A stretch of 64,000 nucleotides of DNA from Rhizophagus sp. LPA8_4_AMF. Taxonomy: Eukaryota; Glomeromycota; Glomeromycetes; Glomerales; Glomeraceae. Where the stretch lies: NCBI GenBank assembly GCA_021464525.1, contig JADRCO010000013.1:1-64000 (forward strand), in the 5' to 3' direction. A program made the translations under genes and the position numbers. The notes under the pieces were generated by a model. That model saw only the letters and a list, made by a program, of their open reading frames with translations. It did no database searches and had not been told where the DNA came from. Positions 1-10,778 of this stretch are shown in pieces. Numbering within the stretch: position 1 is the first letter of the stretch; each line of letters begins with the position of its first letter.

Positions 1-285
1 TTTTGATCTCCTCATCTGTACCAAAAAAAAAAAAAAATAATATTTAATATATATACATATATATATATATATTAAAACTCAAGCCGGTTCTTGAAGCAAA
101 AAAAAAAAATACTTTGAAAATCCTTTGAAAATCAAAAAAAAAAAAGAAAAAGAAAAAAAAAACAGTTTAAAAAAAACTGCCATTATAGTTATCCAATTAT
201 CTAAAGTGTAAAAATTTGTCAAATATTTCTTTCTTTCTACTTCTTTCCTTTATTTTTAAAAAAGAAAAAAGGTTACGTAATAAAT
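1..285. other. Upstream region of the Ran1-like kinase
   Basis: AT-rich 5' flank with an AT dinucleotide run (49-74) and several poly-A runs. No gene is supported. Confidence 0.5.
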
Positions 286-2494
286 ATGATGTTTAAAAGA
301 TCAACATCAACTCCAATAAGGCCTGTTGCTCCTGTAATAGAAGAGCCAATTACTCGGTATCAACAACAATTACGACCTGGACCTTTGTCTTCACCAAGTA
401 TATTACCTTTTAATATTGGATCAACTATTGTAAACCCCGAAAATGGGTCAGCATATCATTTGATCCAACCTCTTGGTAATGGTTCATACGCTGTTGTATA
501 TATGGTGCAAGAAAAAAATACCGGAAAATTTTACGCTCTTAAATGTTTATCAAAGGCTAATTTATCAGATTATCATTTAGAGATACAACATAATGAGGTA
601 AAATATATCATCATTGTCTATACAATTTGAAATATTTAAATTTTAATAAAATAAATTGTAATTTTAGGTACGTATTCACGAGCGATTGTCACATCCTAAT
701 ATAGTGAAGCTTGATCATTATTTCGAAACACCTGATTGGCTCTTCCTTGTACTTGAATATTGCGAAGGTCAAGATTTATATTATTGGCTAACACAGAATA
801 ATGATGGCAAAGATCCAATTACTGGTAAAATGTTTTCGGAAAAAGAACGTATGGCAATAGTGAAGGATGTCTTTCTACAAATATTAGATGCGGTTGGTTA
901 TTGTCATAAAAAAGGTGTGGCTCATAGAGATTTAAAACCCGAGAATTTTATTGTCATGATCAAGAATGATAGTGAATTTAAAGGCATTCAAGTTAAGCTA
1001 ACGGATTTCGGTTTAGCTACTGATGAAGAAGAGTCAGTTGATTTTGATTGTGGATCTAAGCCTTATATGAGTTATGGTTAGTTGAGATATATAAATATAT
1101 TGGTTTTTTTTTTTTATAGAAAAGGTTAATATTTAACTAAATTGAAATTAAATTTATTAGAATGTCGAAATTCTACAAATGGTACATATAATCCACGCCT
1201 AGCTGATATATGGTCATTAGGAATCATATTACTTAACTTGTTATATCATCGTTCACCATGGGCCGATCCTAACCCTGAATGTAAAACATTCACTATATTT
1301 CAACTTGATAAGCCCGGTTTCTTGATGGATAAGTTTTTAACCATGCCAAGAAACGTCGCTCAATTTTTTGCTTCTCGCGTGTTTTGTAACGCAGAAGAGG
1401 GTCGAATTAGTATCAAAGAATGGAGGAATTGGTTCGATAAATTTGTAGAGAGAATGTCAGATGAAAATATTGAACTTGATGATGTGTTTGATGATATGTC
1501 TCAAGGATTTACTAGGTCATTATCATCAATTTCCAAAGAGAGTTCTTCCTTTTCTCAGAGACAACATGGACATGACCGTCAACAATCATGGTCAGATGTG
1601 GTTGGAGAATTTGAAAGTGAAATGAACTTTAATAATATAGTGACTAATAATCGTTACTCATCTAAAAAAACTTCACAAAACACTAACCCGGTTGAAGCTA
1701 AAGTAAAACTCATTAAGAAAGATAGAAATGATGAAAATCAAGTGGAAAGTGCCAATAATAGTGACGCCGATTCTGGTTTTGGTACCGACGAAGAAGTTAA
1801 TAATAATATTATAAAGAGACTTAAAGAACATGAAGGAGCGATGAACGGAAATTCCAATCCTATATCTGTATCTCCACCAAAAATTATCTATTGTAAACCT
1901 AAACCGTGGGGAGATTATAGATCTCGTGGACATCAACGAGAAAATTCAATAGAAAGTGGTTCAACGATTTCCAATATAACAAATAATAACCATTGGACTT
2001 CTTATAATCAACGTCGTGAGCGCTTGGAACAAAGACGTAAGGAAAAACAGGAACAGACATTAAATTCTTTGGGAGCTTACAGACGTCGTGGATCATTGAG
2101 CACAGATGTGAATGACTCTTTCACGCCAAATCGTCCCTCTATTGATAATGTTACTCCTCGTAGAAGACCTCAGCGACCTTCAAATCTGGGTCAAGAAAGT
2201 ATTTATACTGCTCCTCAAAGAAGAAATGTACAAACACCTCGACAACCACCTCGTAAGCAATCGATTAATGATCTTCCTTTTACTCCTTCCCCTCCTCCTA
2301 CATCGTCTAATTCTACTGAAGAAATTGTTAATTCGAATATGTCAAAACAACGTTCTTTGAGGTCTTATGATAAAACTCCAAAAAAAGTTGGAAAATCCAC
2401 CAAGAATCATTTGGGTAAAATGTTAGCAGGAGTAGTTATGTTTAATCGTGGTGTTAAAGTTGGAGGACAAATTGTCGATGAAAATAATGAATAA
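286..2494 (+). CDS. Ran1/Pat1-like serine/threonine protein kinase
   Basis: Exons 286-597, 668-1076 and 1161-2494 join in frame to a protein of about 684 residues. The kinase domain occupies roughly residues 60-370. Visible motifs are the glycine loop (PLGNGSYAVVY), the ATP lysine in YALKCLSK, the catalytic loop HRDLKPENF, DFGLAT, and an activation segment CGSKPYMSYEC followed by PRLADIWSLGIILLNLL. That segment is typical of the fungal Ran1/Pat1-Ksp1-Sks1 group, which acts in nutrient signalling and the switch between growth and meiosis. The C-terminal 310 residues are Ser/Asn/Arg-rich and look disordered, as in that group. All catalytic residues are present. The first Met is used; an alternative start lies one codon downstream. 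The subfamily call rests on motif similarity; the kinase call is secure. Confidence 0.9.
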
Positions 2495-3347
2495 TGAACA
2501 ATTTGAACTTTTTACTTATTATGCTTTTTTATTGGATCTGATTATTTTTTTTTTTTTTTTAAGAATTATTTAAAAACAACATTGTATATAGTCCTTGGAT
2601 TTTCTGATTGTTTCAACATATTATTAAAACGACCATTGAAATCATACTTTTACGTATTAATGTTGGTAGATTCTTACTTTTTTAATGAAGATAAAAATCT
2701 GCTTTGACATTAATATGTCCAAGTTTTCCAGATTTCTTAGGTTTCAATTGTTATATTTTTTTTTTTTTCCTTTTTCTTTTTATTTTTCAGATAGTAGATA
2801 AAACATTTTTTTTCTTTCATTTTTTCCAAAAAGTGCTTTAAAAAAAAAAAATTAGCAAAATTAAAAAAAAAAAAAATTAATTATACATATACTTTATGTT
2901 TGCTTTGTTCAGTTAAATTATATTAAAAAAAAAAAAAATGATTCACTATTTATACATATTTATTGTGTTTCTAGTATTTCTAGTGTAAAAGGAGAAAAAA
3001 ATTTTTTTTTTTCTTATAAAAAAGGTACTGGATAGGTACTGAGATACCAACAAAAAAAAACTAACAAAAAAAAAAGCGAATCTCTTTTTCTTTGAATAAA
3101 CGTTGATATGTGAAAAATATATATATTAATATATATATATTGACCTTTTTATTAGGCAATTTTTTTTATTTTTTTTCTCGTAAAGATATGTTATGTTATA
3201 AAATTAATGATTACTTAATTTTTAATTAAAACAAAGATCTAAAATTTGACATCACGTGATATATGATAATAATGTCACTGTGCTACCATAATTCCACTTT
3301 TTTTTGATGTCTACAAAAAAAAAAAGAAATTGCGTTTTTTTTTTATT
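2495..3347. other. Intergenic, homopolymer-rich
   Basis: This is the 3' flank of the Ran1-like kinase gene and the promoter of the DDX59-like gene. It holds many poly-T and poly-A runs of 8-14 nt and short AT repeats (near 3117-3142). I see no coding potential or RNA gene. Confidence 0.6.
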
Positions 3348-5663
3348 ATGTTTGTTCCTCGAGCTGTTAAAAGACCTGGACCAATTTCTATAAACCGAAA
3401 TAAAAAACCAAAAACGGTAATTTCGTCTTTGGAAGTTCCTTCAACAACTTCCAATTTGTCGATTTCTAAAGAGGAAACAGAAGAAAATTTAAATGTTAAT
3501 AATCAAATTGAAAATTTGAACATCGACAAGCAAAGTAATGATACTGTAGATTTAAAAACTAAACATATAAATCACGACAAAAAAGACAAGATAACGACAT
3601 GTATAGATTTAGTAACCAATGATAAACAAAACGAACCAGGCCTGAAATTTATAAATGAGCAAAGTCAGCTTACAGCTCAACAAATAATTTCAGAAGTTGA
3701 TTGGCACATGGAAGATAACTCTGAACAAAATGTAGTCCAGCAAAATGTAGTCCAACAAAATTTAGTCCAACAGAATGTAGTCCAACAGAATGTAGTTCAA
3801 CAGAACGTAGTCGAACAGAATGTAGTTCAACAGCATGTAGTCAAACAGAATGTAGTCCAACAGAATGTAGTCCAACAGAATGTAGTCCAACAGAATGTCA
3901 ATGTAGTCGAACAGAATGTTGTCGTACATCAAGAAATTAAGAAAGTGCCTGAAGTGGATGCACAAGATTCAGGTTCACAAGAAGAAGAACCGGTGAAAGA
4001 GTATAGTTATCAACAACGAGTAGCTTTTTCTGGAGAACCAATTTGTGTGATATGTGGAAAATATGGTGAATATATTTCTGATCAAACAGAACATGATGTT
4101 TGTAGTTTGGAATGTAAGAAAATAGATATTGAACGTGTAAAAAGGACACAATCTAAAATTACAGTACAAACACCGATTTCAGGTTCATTTCATGTGAATC
4201 TTACAGGCTATATACCAGATGCAATTATAAGTTCTTTTGCAGATATTCAAGTACAATCAATTTTAACAAGAAATCGAATTAGTGTTCAAGGAAAAAATAT
4301 TCCTAGACCAATATTAAGTTTTACGCAATGTAAGTTACCAATGAAAATGATGGAAAATTTACAAACAGAGGGGTATACACAACCCACATCAATTCAAATG
4401 CAAACAATTCCTACGGCATTAGTCGGACGTGATATATTAGCAAGTGGACAGACTGGATCAGGAAAAACTGCAAGTTTTTTAATTCCAATAATTTCACATT
4501 GTCATTCGTTATCACAATGTTATGAAGGAAAAAATGGTCCTTATGCAATTATACTTGCACCAACAAGAGAACTTTGTTTTCAAATTGAAAATTTGGCAAA
4601 AAATTTAGTTAAAGGATTATTGAATATGAAGACTGCATTATTAGTTGGAGGTTTGCCTATGCCAAATCAAGTTCATCGATTAAAACAAGGAATACAAATT
4701 GCATTTGCAACACCAGGAAGACTTATCGATATATTGAATCAACATAATAAAGAACTATCGATGAATAATATTCATATGTTTGTACTAGATGAAGTTGATA
4801 TGATGTTTAAAATGGGATTTGAAAGTCAGGTTAAAGAAATCATAAATAAATTACCTTTGCCAGCTACAAGTTTACAGCGCCAAACTCTAATGTTTTCTGC
4901 TACGATTCCGGAAAAGATTGAAAAGCTCGCAAAATCTTTACTTAAAGATTATATCAGAATTATCGTAGGCGGTCAACAATATAAAAAGGAAAATTTAGAA
5001 AGTTCTCTTTCGAATTCCATTCCGAATATTCCTATTAAACAGACTATTCTTTGGGTGGAAAATAAGTCTAAAAAGAAACAATTGTTTTCACTCTTGAATG
5101 ATCCGAAATATTATAAACCACCTATAGTTATATTTGTAGAATCCAAGCTGGGAGCAGATTTATTATCACAAGCTATTGAAAAGAAATGCAATGCAAGAAG
5201 TGTAAGTATACATGGTGACAAATCACAAGAAGAAAGGATGATGATTTTGCAATCATTTCTTAATGGAGAATATGAGATTATAGTATCGACAGGAGTGTTA
5301 AGTAGAGGATTAAATTTTCCTAATGTTGAAATGGTAATAAATTTTGATATGGCTACATCTGTAGATGAATATATTCATCAAGTTGGAAGAGCTGCTGGAA
5401 ATGACAGTCTTAGAAACTCCGGATTTTCTTCTGGTTGGAGTATCACATTCATTAATGAGGTATGTCATTTGAGCTAACATAATGGGATTATTAAATAATA
5501 ATTTAACAAAAAAAAAAAAAAATTTTTTTTCTTTAAGGACCATAAGCATCTGTTTAAAAAATTTGTTAGTATATTAAAAGCACAACCAGCAGGAAGGGTG
5601 ACACCTATACCAGCAAAATTACTTGGACATGGATACACATTATATGGAAATAACAAGTCATAA
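3348..5663 (+). CDS. DDX59: DEAD-box RNA helicase with HIT zinc finger, DDX59-like
   Basis: Exons 3348-5459 and 5538-5663 give about 745 residues. I chose the start at 3348 because MFVPRAVK matches my memory of the DDX59 N-terminus; an in-frame ATG lies at 3330. The N-terminal third is acidic and low-complexity and contains a long QNVVQ pentapeptide repeat. Next comes a zf-HIT finger (CVICGKYGEY...CSLECKK, about residues 232-258). The helicase core has a Q-motif (FTQCKLP...PTSIQ), motif I (SGQTGSGKTASF), Ia (PTREL), Ib (TPGR), II (DEVD rather than DEAD) and III (SAT). In motif VI the usual HRxGR reads HQVGRAAGN. The zf-HIT plus DEAD-box combination defines the DDX59 group. The spliced second exon supplies the normal C-terminus. 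Confidence 0.9.
3725..3919 (+). repeat. In-frame 15-bp minisatellite in the DDX59-like gene
   Basis: About thirteen tandem 15-bp units (consensus cagaatgtagtccaa) encode the pentapeptide QNVVQ with variants QNLVQ, QNVVE, QHVVK and NVVE. The unit length is a multiple of three, so copy-number change keeps the frame. The repeat lies before the zf-HIT finger, in a region that is probably disordered. Confidence 0.95.
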
Positions 5664-5916
5664 AATGAAGATATATCCTTTTTATGTATATGATTTGTAG
5701 TCATGATTGTTATAAGTTGTAACATGTTATCTGTGTCATCATTTATTGTAATTTTTTTTTTTTAGAGTATAGGTGTTGTCGAATAAAATTAATAAATAAG
5801 GAGATTATATAATTTATAGATTATATAATTTATATATAATTTTTTTTATTTAAATTTACGTATCAAATTTAGAATATTTATTGAAAAATAGCGATTTAAA
5901 TCTTCCCATAAATAAT

Positions 5917-8900
5917 TTAATCTTGAATTGGATCAATGAGTACATCTTTTTTACCACCTCCAGCAACTAATTTAATTTTAGTATGTAAATTAAAAGGGTT
6001 ACCATCGTAAGCGACAAAATTAGCAATATTACCTACATGTAAACCCTGTTTGTTTAATTTATTTCTTTTTAAATTGAAAAATTTTTCTAAGTTCCAAGAA
6101 ACTAAAGCAACAGCATCTTTTTCTGATAAAGCACCCTTTGAATTATGAAGAATCCAACCAGCATCCCAAGCTAAATTTCTTGTCCAAGCGAAGTTGTCAA
6201 CACCAAGAGCAATTTTAACTTTATGTTTTATAAGTATTTCTACACCAGTAATATTTGTTAAAGGAGAACCTGTTAAAACATTCCTGGCAGTCCATAAGAC
6301 CGGTACAGGTCTTGATGGTTTTAATACGACTGAAATATTATATTGTGATAATTGTTTAGCTAATAAATGAGCTTCTGCACCCCCAATTATAATAATTTGT
6401 AAATCACCCCCATGAACAGATATTTGTTTTTTCAAATTAATTAAGGATGCGATTTCATCTTTAGAGTGAGTATGAACTGCTAATGGAACTAATCCTTTTG
6501 CAACCTTACTATAAATGTTTTTTAATGGGGATTTAAATAAAGCATGAATTAATATCCTACGTAATAACCCAATTTGACTTGATACCGATGGTATATAATC
6601 TAAATATTTAACGAATTTTTAGAATTATGATTAATATCAGAGAAAAAAAAAATTTTTTAATATAAAAATTATTATAATTTACCATTTTTGTAAGGAGTAC
6701 CAATTTTTACATGCAGAGCAGCTTCCTTTTCAATTATGGTCTCATCACTATCAATAACGGAGTGAGAACCAGTTTCAAAAGCAACAGAAATACCACTTAT
6801 TACACCTGATGATAATGGAGCTGTAATAGAAGTAAGCACACCAGCTTTATAAGCAACATTTAAAGGTTTACTATCAAGTTTTAGTCCATCTATAGCTTTT
6901 ATTACCCTATGTTCACTGTCTAGATCAACTATAATTGGAGCAAATCCATCTGACGTTATCGCTTCTTGATTAATTTCAACTAATCCTAATGGTGTACCAA
7001 CTGCAATCATTCCTGGAAGAATATATCCTCCATTTAAGTCAATAACTTCTGGTGAATTACGTGTAACGATATCAATAGTATTTGTGCAATTGGTGCCAAT
7101 GCACTCTACCAAACCATCTTTAACTATTATGCTAATATTTTTATCATTCAACGATGAATTGGATTCAATAATAGTATCTTCATCTATAAAGACTTTTCCA
7201 ATATTCTTTATAATAACAGATGATGCTGTTCTTTCCTCTGTATTATCTGTATTTTCCTTATTAACATTCTTCATAGAAGAATGATTCTTCTTAGTAAAAT
7301 TTGTAAGAACAGAAACGGGAGTATCAAATTGAGGAATACCGTCGATATAAACTTCTAATGGAGTAGCACCCAAATCAAGTGGGTGAGAATCCCACACAAC
7401 AATATCAGCATCATAACTTACTGTAATTTGTCCAATACGATGATTTAATCCAAGTGCATTGGCTGGTACTGAAGTAACTGATGCTATGGCTAATTTCTCA
7501 TCAAGTCCATAATGATGTGCTTTTGCTGCTTCAAATGCTAAATGTTGTGCATTTGTTACTGGATGATCCGACTTTATTGCTACAGGTATACCGGCGTCTG
7601 CTAATATTTTTGGTGAACGTGTACTTGCTTGAAATGCTTCTTTTTTATATCCCCATAAATCTGAAAATGTTGCTATGGTAATCTGTGAACTTGCTCTTTT
7701 TATTACGTCTGGAATACGATATGCATCTAATGCATGGTGAAATGCTGTTATTGTAAAATTAAATTCTAATGAATGTCTTATCATAGTTTCGATATCAAAT
7801 GTCTAAAATCAAAAAGAGGGACATAATTTTTTAGCAAGTTCACAATATTTACATGAAAAAAAAAAAATTTCACGCATAAATTACCTCATAGCAATGAATA
7901 TTTAATCTAGCATCGTCTCTAAATAAAGCAATTAGACTGTCATATTGTAAATCTTCGGGAAATGGACTATTTAATTGTTCATTAGTAGAAGATAATTTAC
8001 TAGCAAAATCGCACCAATCATTTTGTTTTCTAAAAAGATTTTTTGCTTCTTCAAATTTTTTTCTAAACAACCATGCTTCTCCAAGACGTGTAGTTGGCAT
8101 GCGATTTTGAAAACTATAAACTTTCTTTGGATTTTCTCCACATGCCATTTTTAACCATCTCCATTCCTTTTCTTCTTCAGGATTAATACCATAATTTATT
8201 CCCATATCCTCTACTGATAATGTTGAAACTGGTCGCATTTTTATTACATATCCCTCTCCTCCCATTAAATTTCCACTTCCTGGTAATATCAATGATGTTG
8301 TTATTCCCCCTGATGATATTATTCTAATTGCTATCATACCATATGAAAAAAGTTAATAATATGAATGTATTTTAGATAAAAGAAAAAACACTATTAAGGA
8401 AATTTTACCAGGGTCACTTGGATTTATCGCATCCTTCGCACGAACCTATTTAAATAAAAATTCTGATCAATTTGTTTTTTGATTTTTGTTTTTTTAAAAA
8501 AAGGAAATAATTTAAGTCATACTAACGAATGGTGTAAGTGGATCTGTTTCTTCGTTAACATCATTTGTACCTCTTAAATTTGGCCATGAGCCCACTCCTG
8601 CATGACTAAAATATTTTTTTAAAAAAAATTTTTTAAATTATTTAAGTTTTGAAATAAATTATATAATACCTGTGCATATCAATTAACCCGGGAGTAACAA
8701 ATTTTTTCTTTAAATCAATAATAACAGTATCATCAGTTACATTAATCCTTCTCTTCCCATCATAATCTCCTTCAAAATTAGATATGTTACTAATAATACC
8801 ATCTTTTAATAATATATCACCGATAAAATCTCCACCAATGCCATCCAATATTCTAGCATTTTTTAGTAAAACATTTTTAGTTCCAGGAACAAATCTAGGA

Positions 8901-9172
8901 TTTGTTTTTCTATTCCGGATATGATTGTTATCGGGTTTAATCCTTTTTATTTCTTCACATTTTGATATCCCATATTTATACGTTTCGTATGATATACCAC
9001 TTGAATATTGTGTAGATTTATGTGAAAACGAAGTATAATGAACTATATATATTGTATACAATAAATTAAATATTACCAATGCTAAAAAAATGGTAGAATA
9101 TTTTTTTAGATTTGGTATTTTTTTATTAAAATCATTTTTAACTTGTTGGTTAACATTATTATATTTTGTCAT
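5917..9172 (-). CDS. Membrane-anchored amidohydrolase with a second, degenerate hydrolase domain
   Basis: Six exons (9172-8670, 8605-8527, 8445-8409, 8330-7885, 7802-6683, 6599-5917) join in frame to about 955 residues. A single membrane segment near residues 25-45 (FLALVIFNLLYTIYIV) suggests a type II membrane protein. The first hydrolase domain has the complete metal set of the amidohydrolase superfamily: DMHSH (across the exon 1/2 junction), later histidines (NIHCYE, TAFHHAL) and the catalytic Asp in KSDHP. It ends with the typical GQITVSYDADIVVWD segment. A second copy of the fold begins near VIIKNIGKVF (about residue 555). There the HxH position reads AVGTPLG, so it is probably inactive. 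The substrate is unknown; imidazolonepropionase-like and dipeptidase-like members share these motifs. The gene runs tail-to-tail with the DDX59-like gene, 253 bp apart. Confidence 0.85.
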
Positions 9173-9491
9173 TATCTCAAATTTTTTTTTAAAAAAAAAA
9201 AAAAAACGAAAGGATATTTTTTTTTTTTCATCTTGGTTCAAAGATAAAACTGATCTTAATTACAAAGTCTGTACCCCATATACAGCAGATATGATGTATA
9301 GATGATCAACATATCTGATATTTATTCCTCATTTCAATCTTTGATCTTTTTATTTTATATTTTCCCATTTTGTAAATTATAGCGATCCACAATTTATATT
9401 ATTCAATTATGAATTGTTATTAATGTAAGTAGTTAATAATAATTAATAAAGAAATACCACTATATATTGATAGCATTTTTAAATAATAATA
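9173..9491. other. Intergenic between two minus-strand genes
   Basis: About 320 bp of AT-rich DNA: promoter of the amidohydrolase gene and 3' flank of the SRPBCC gene. A poly-A/poly-T pair lies at 9183-9230. Nothing else is recognised. Confidence 0.5.
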
Positions 9492-10222
9492 TTAAAAAGC
9501 AACTGATCTTTCGTGCTTCGTGGATTCTTTTGGAAAATTTTTCTTGTTCGTTGCATCCGTAATTATTACTTGTTGATCGAATTTTGCACCAAGATCCGTA
9601 AGAAATAGATCAATTGTTTGATTATATCCTATAATCAATCCCATTACTCTGTGTAAAAGATTATGAACGCTAGTTTTTTCAGTAACGGTAACTCTTGTAG
9701 AGCTTCCACTTATTTCTTCAAGTTCAATCGTCCAACTGCCGCTAAAATGAACACCTTTCTCGCGTACAATCTAATTAAAGAAAAATAGAGTTAATGGAAA
9801 ATAAAAAAGAACGATCAAAATTACAACAGTACCTCTCTCTTTAATAATTTGTCTTCCCAACGTTCTACAATACGAAACTTTATGTTGCCGAGTGGTGTGA
9901 ATTCCCTAAACCACTCAAAACCATCGGGTGGAATATGCCCTGGTGGGTTATTTTCAACTTTTATAACGTTGGATCTCCACTGTGGGTAAGCTCCAAATTT
10001 TACTAGTGTATTCCAAATTTTATTTTGCGGCTGGGCATATTCCGCGGTTCGGCTACACACACGATCTTTAGGTATCAGAAAAATGCCTAAAATAAATACA
10101 AGAGTAACTACTCCCGTAAGAAACAAAAGAATAGTTGGTTCTAAAGTATGTATTACTGAGAAAGATAAAATGTCAGAAAGACAATTTGCTAAAGTAGTTG
10201 GAAAATCTGACAATGAAAACAT
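9492..10222 (-). CDS. SRPBCC (START/Bet v1-like) membrane protein
   Basis: Two exons (10222-9833 and 9770-9492) give 222 residues. Residues about 29-50 (TILLFLTGVVTLVFILGIFLI) form one transmembrane helix. The rest reads as a polyketide-cyclase/START-like fold: an N-terminal helix around WNTLVKFGAYPQWRSNV, then strands in GFEWFREFTPLGNIKFRIVERWEDK and GSWTIELEEISGSSTRVTVTE, and a C-terminal helix around HRVMGLIIGYNQTIDLFL. This order (PQW motif, strands, VTVTE, long helix) is typical of fungal SRPBCC membrane proteins, whose ligands are mostly unknown. I infer lipid or hydrophobic ligand binding, without direct evidence. Confidence 0.7.
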
Positions 10223-10778
10223 GTTGTACGTGTAAACTAGAAAGTAAGATAAAATGACGCGTAATATAAAAAAAAAATTGTAAAGAATCAGAAAATCCGA
10301 CTAATTTCTATGCATCACATTATCTTTCGTCGGTTAATAGTTTCTGATTGTGCAAAATAAAACTTAATTTGGTAATTTGGTAAATGAATTGTTCAAAATA
10401 TATTATTCCTATGTTATCAAGTGATTTATGTAATCAGTAGAACATTTCATTTAAGACAAGCAAATAAATATTCCGCTCATGAAAGTATAAATACTTTATT
10501 AGTTGGATAATTTAAAGTAATTATCGTAATATAATGCTATCTATGATATTCAGCGGTATGATATCAATTTACAAAATGCCTGTTCATATGACAACTATAT
10601 ATGTAAAAGAACAGGGATTACATGAAAAGGAAAATATATTTAAAAAGAAAAATAAATTACAAGAAGCGTGGACAAATAGTGCAAAATTAATATATCCATT
10701 ATTGGTTATATTAAATAAGGAAGTTAAACAATTAAAGAGAAAAAATACACTAATTAAGAGTCAGTTGTAATCTTTTTT
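10223..10778. other. Intergenic between the SRPBCC gene and XRN1
   Basis: 556 bp: promoter of the SRPBCC gene and 3' flank of XRN1. The only content of note is the doubtful 78-codon frame at 10534-10770. Confidence 0.5.
10534..10770 (+). CDS. Small lysine-rich ORF, hypothetical
   Basis: A 78-codon open frame beginning with ATG, with further in-frame ATGs (for example at MPVHM). The C-terminal half is predicted helical and basic (EAWTNSAKLIYPLL, then KEVKQLKRKN), which could be a short coiled coil. It ends 8 bp short of the XRN1 stop on the other strand. I do not recognise the family. Length alone does not prove coding in DNA this AT-rich, so it may be chance or the last exon of a small gene. 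Confidence 0.3.
   Translation: MLSMIFSGMISIYKMPVHMTTIYVKEQGLHEKENIFKKKNKLQEAWTNSAKLIYPLLVILNKEVKQLKRKNTLIKSQL

Noticed and set aside
1-35. Possible minus-strand splice acceptor running off the left edge (poly-T then tacag)
   Set aside because: Only about 17 nt of putative exon remain and no upstream minus-strand exon can be found before 285.
3762-3965. Minus-strand repeat protein frame (LLDYI repeats)
   Set aside because: It is the antisense reading of the QNVVQ minisatellite inside the DDX59-like exon; no independent gene evidence.
7084-7681. Two plus-strand frames of 66 codons
   Set aside because: Shadows of the amidohydrolase exon 7802-6683 on the other strand.
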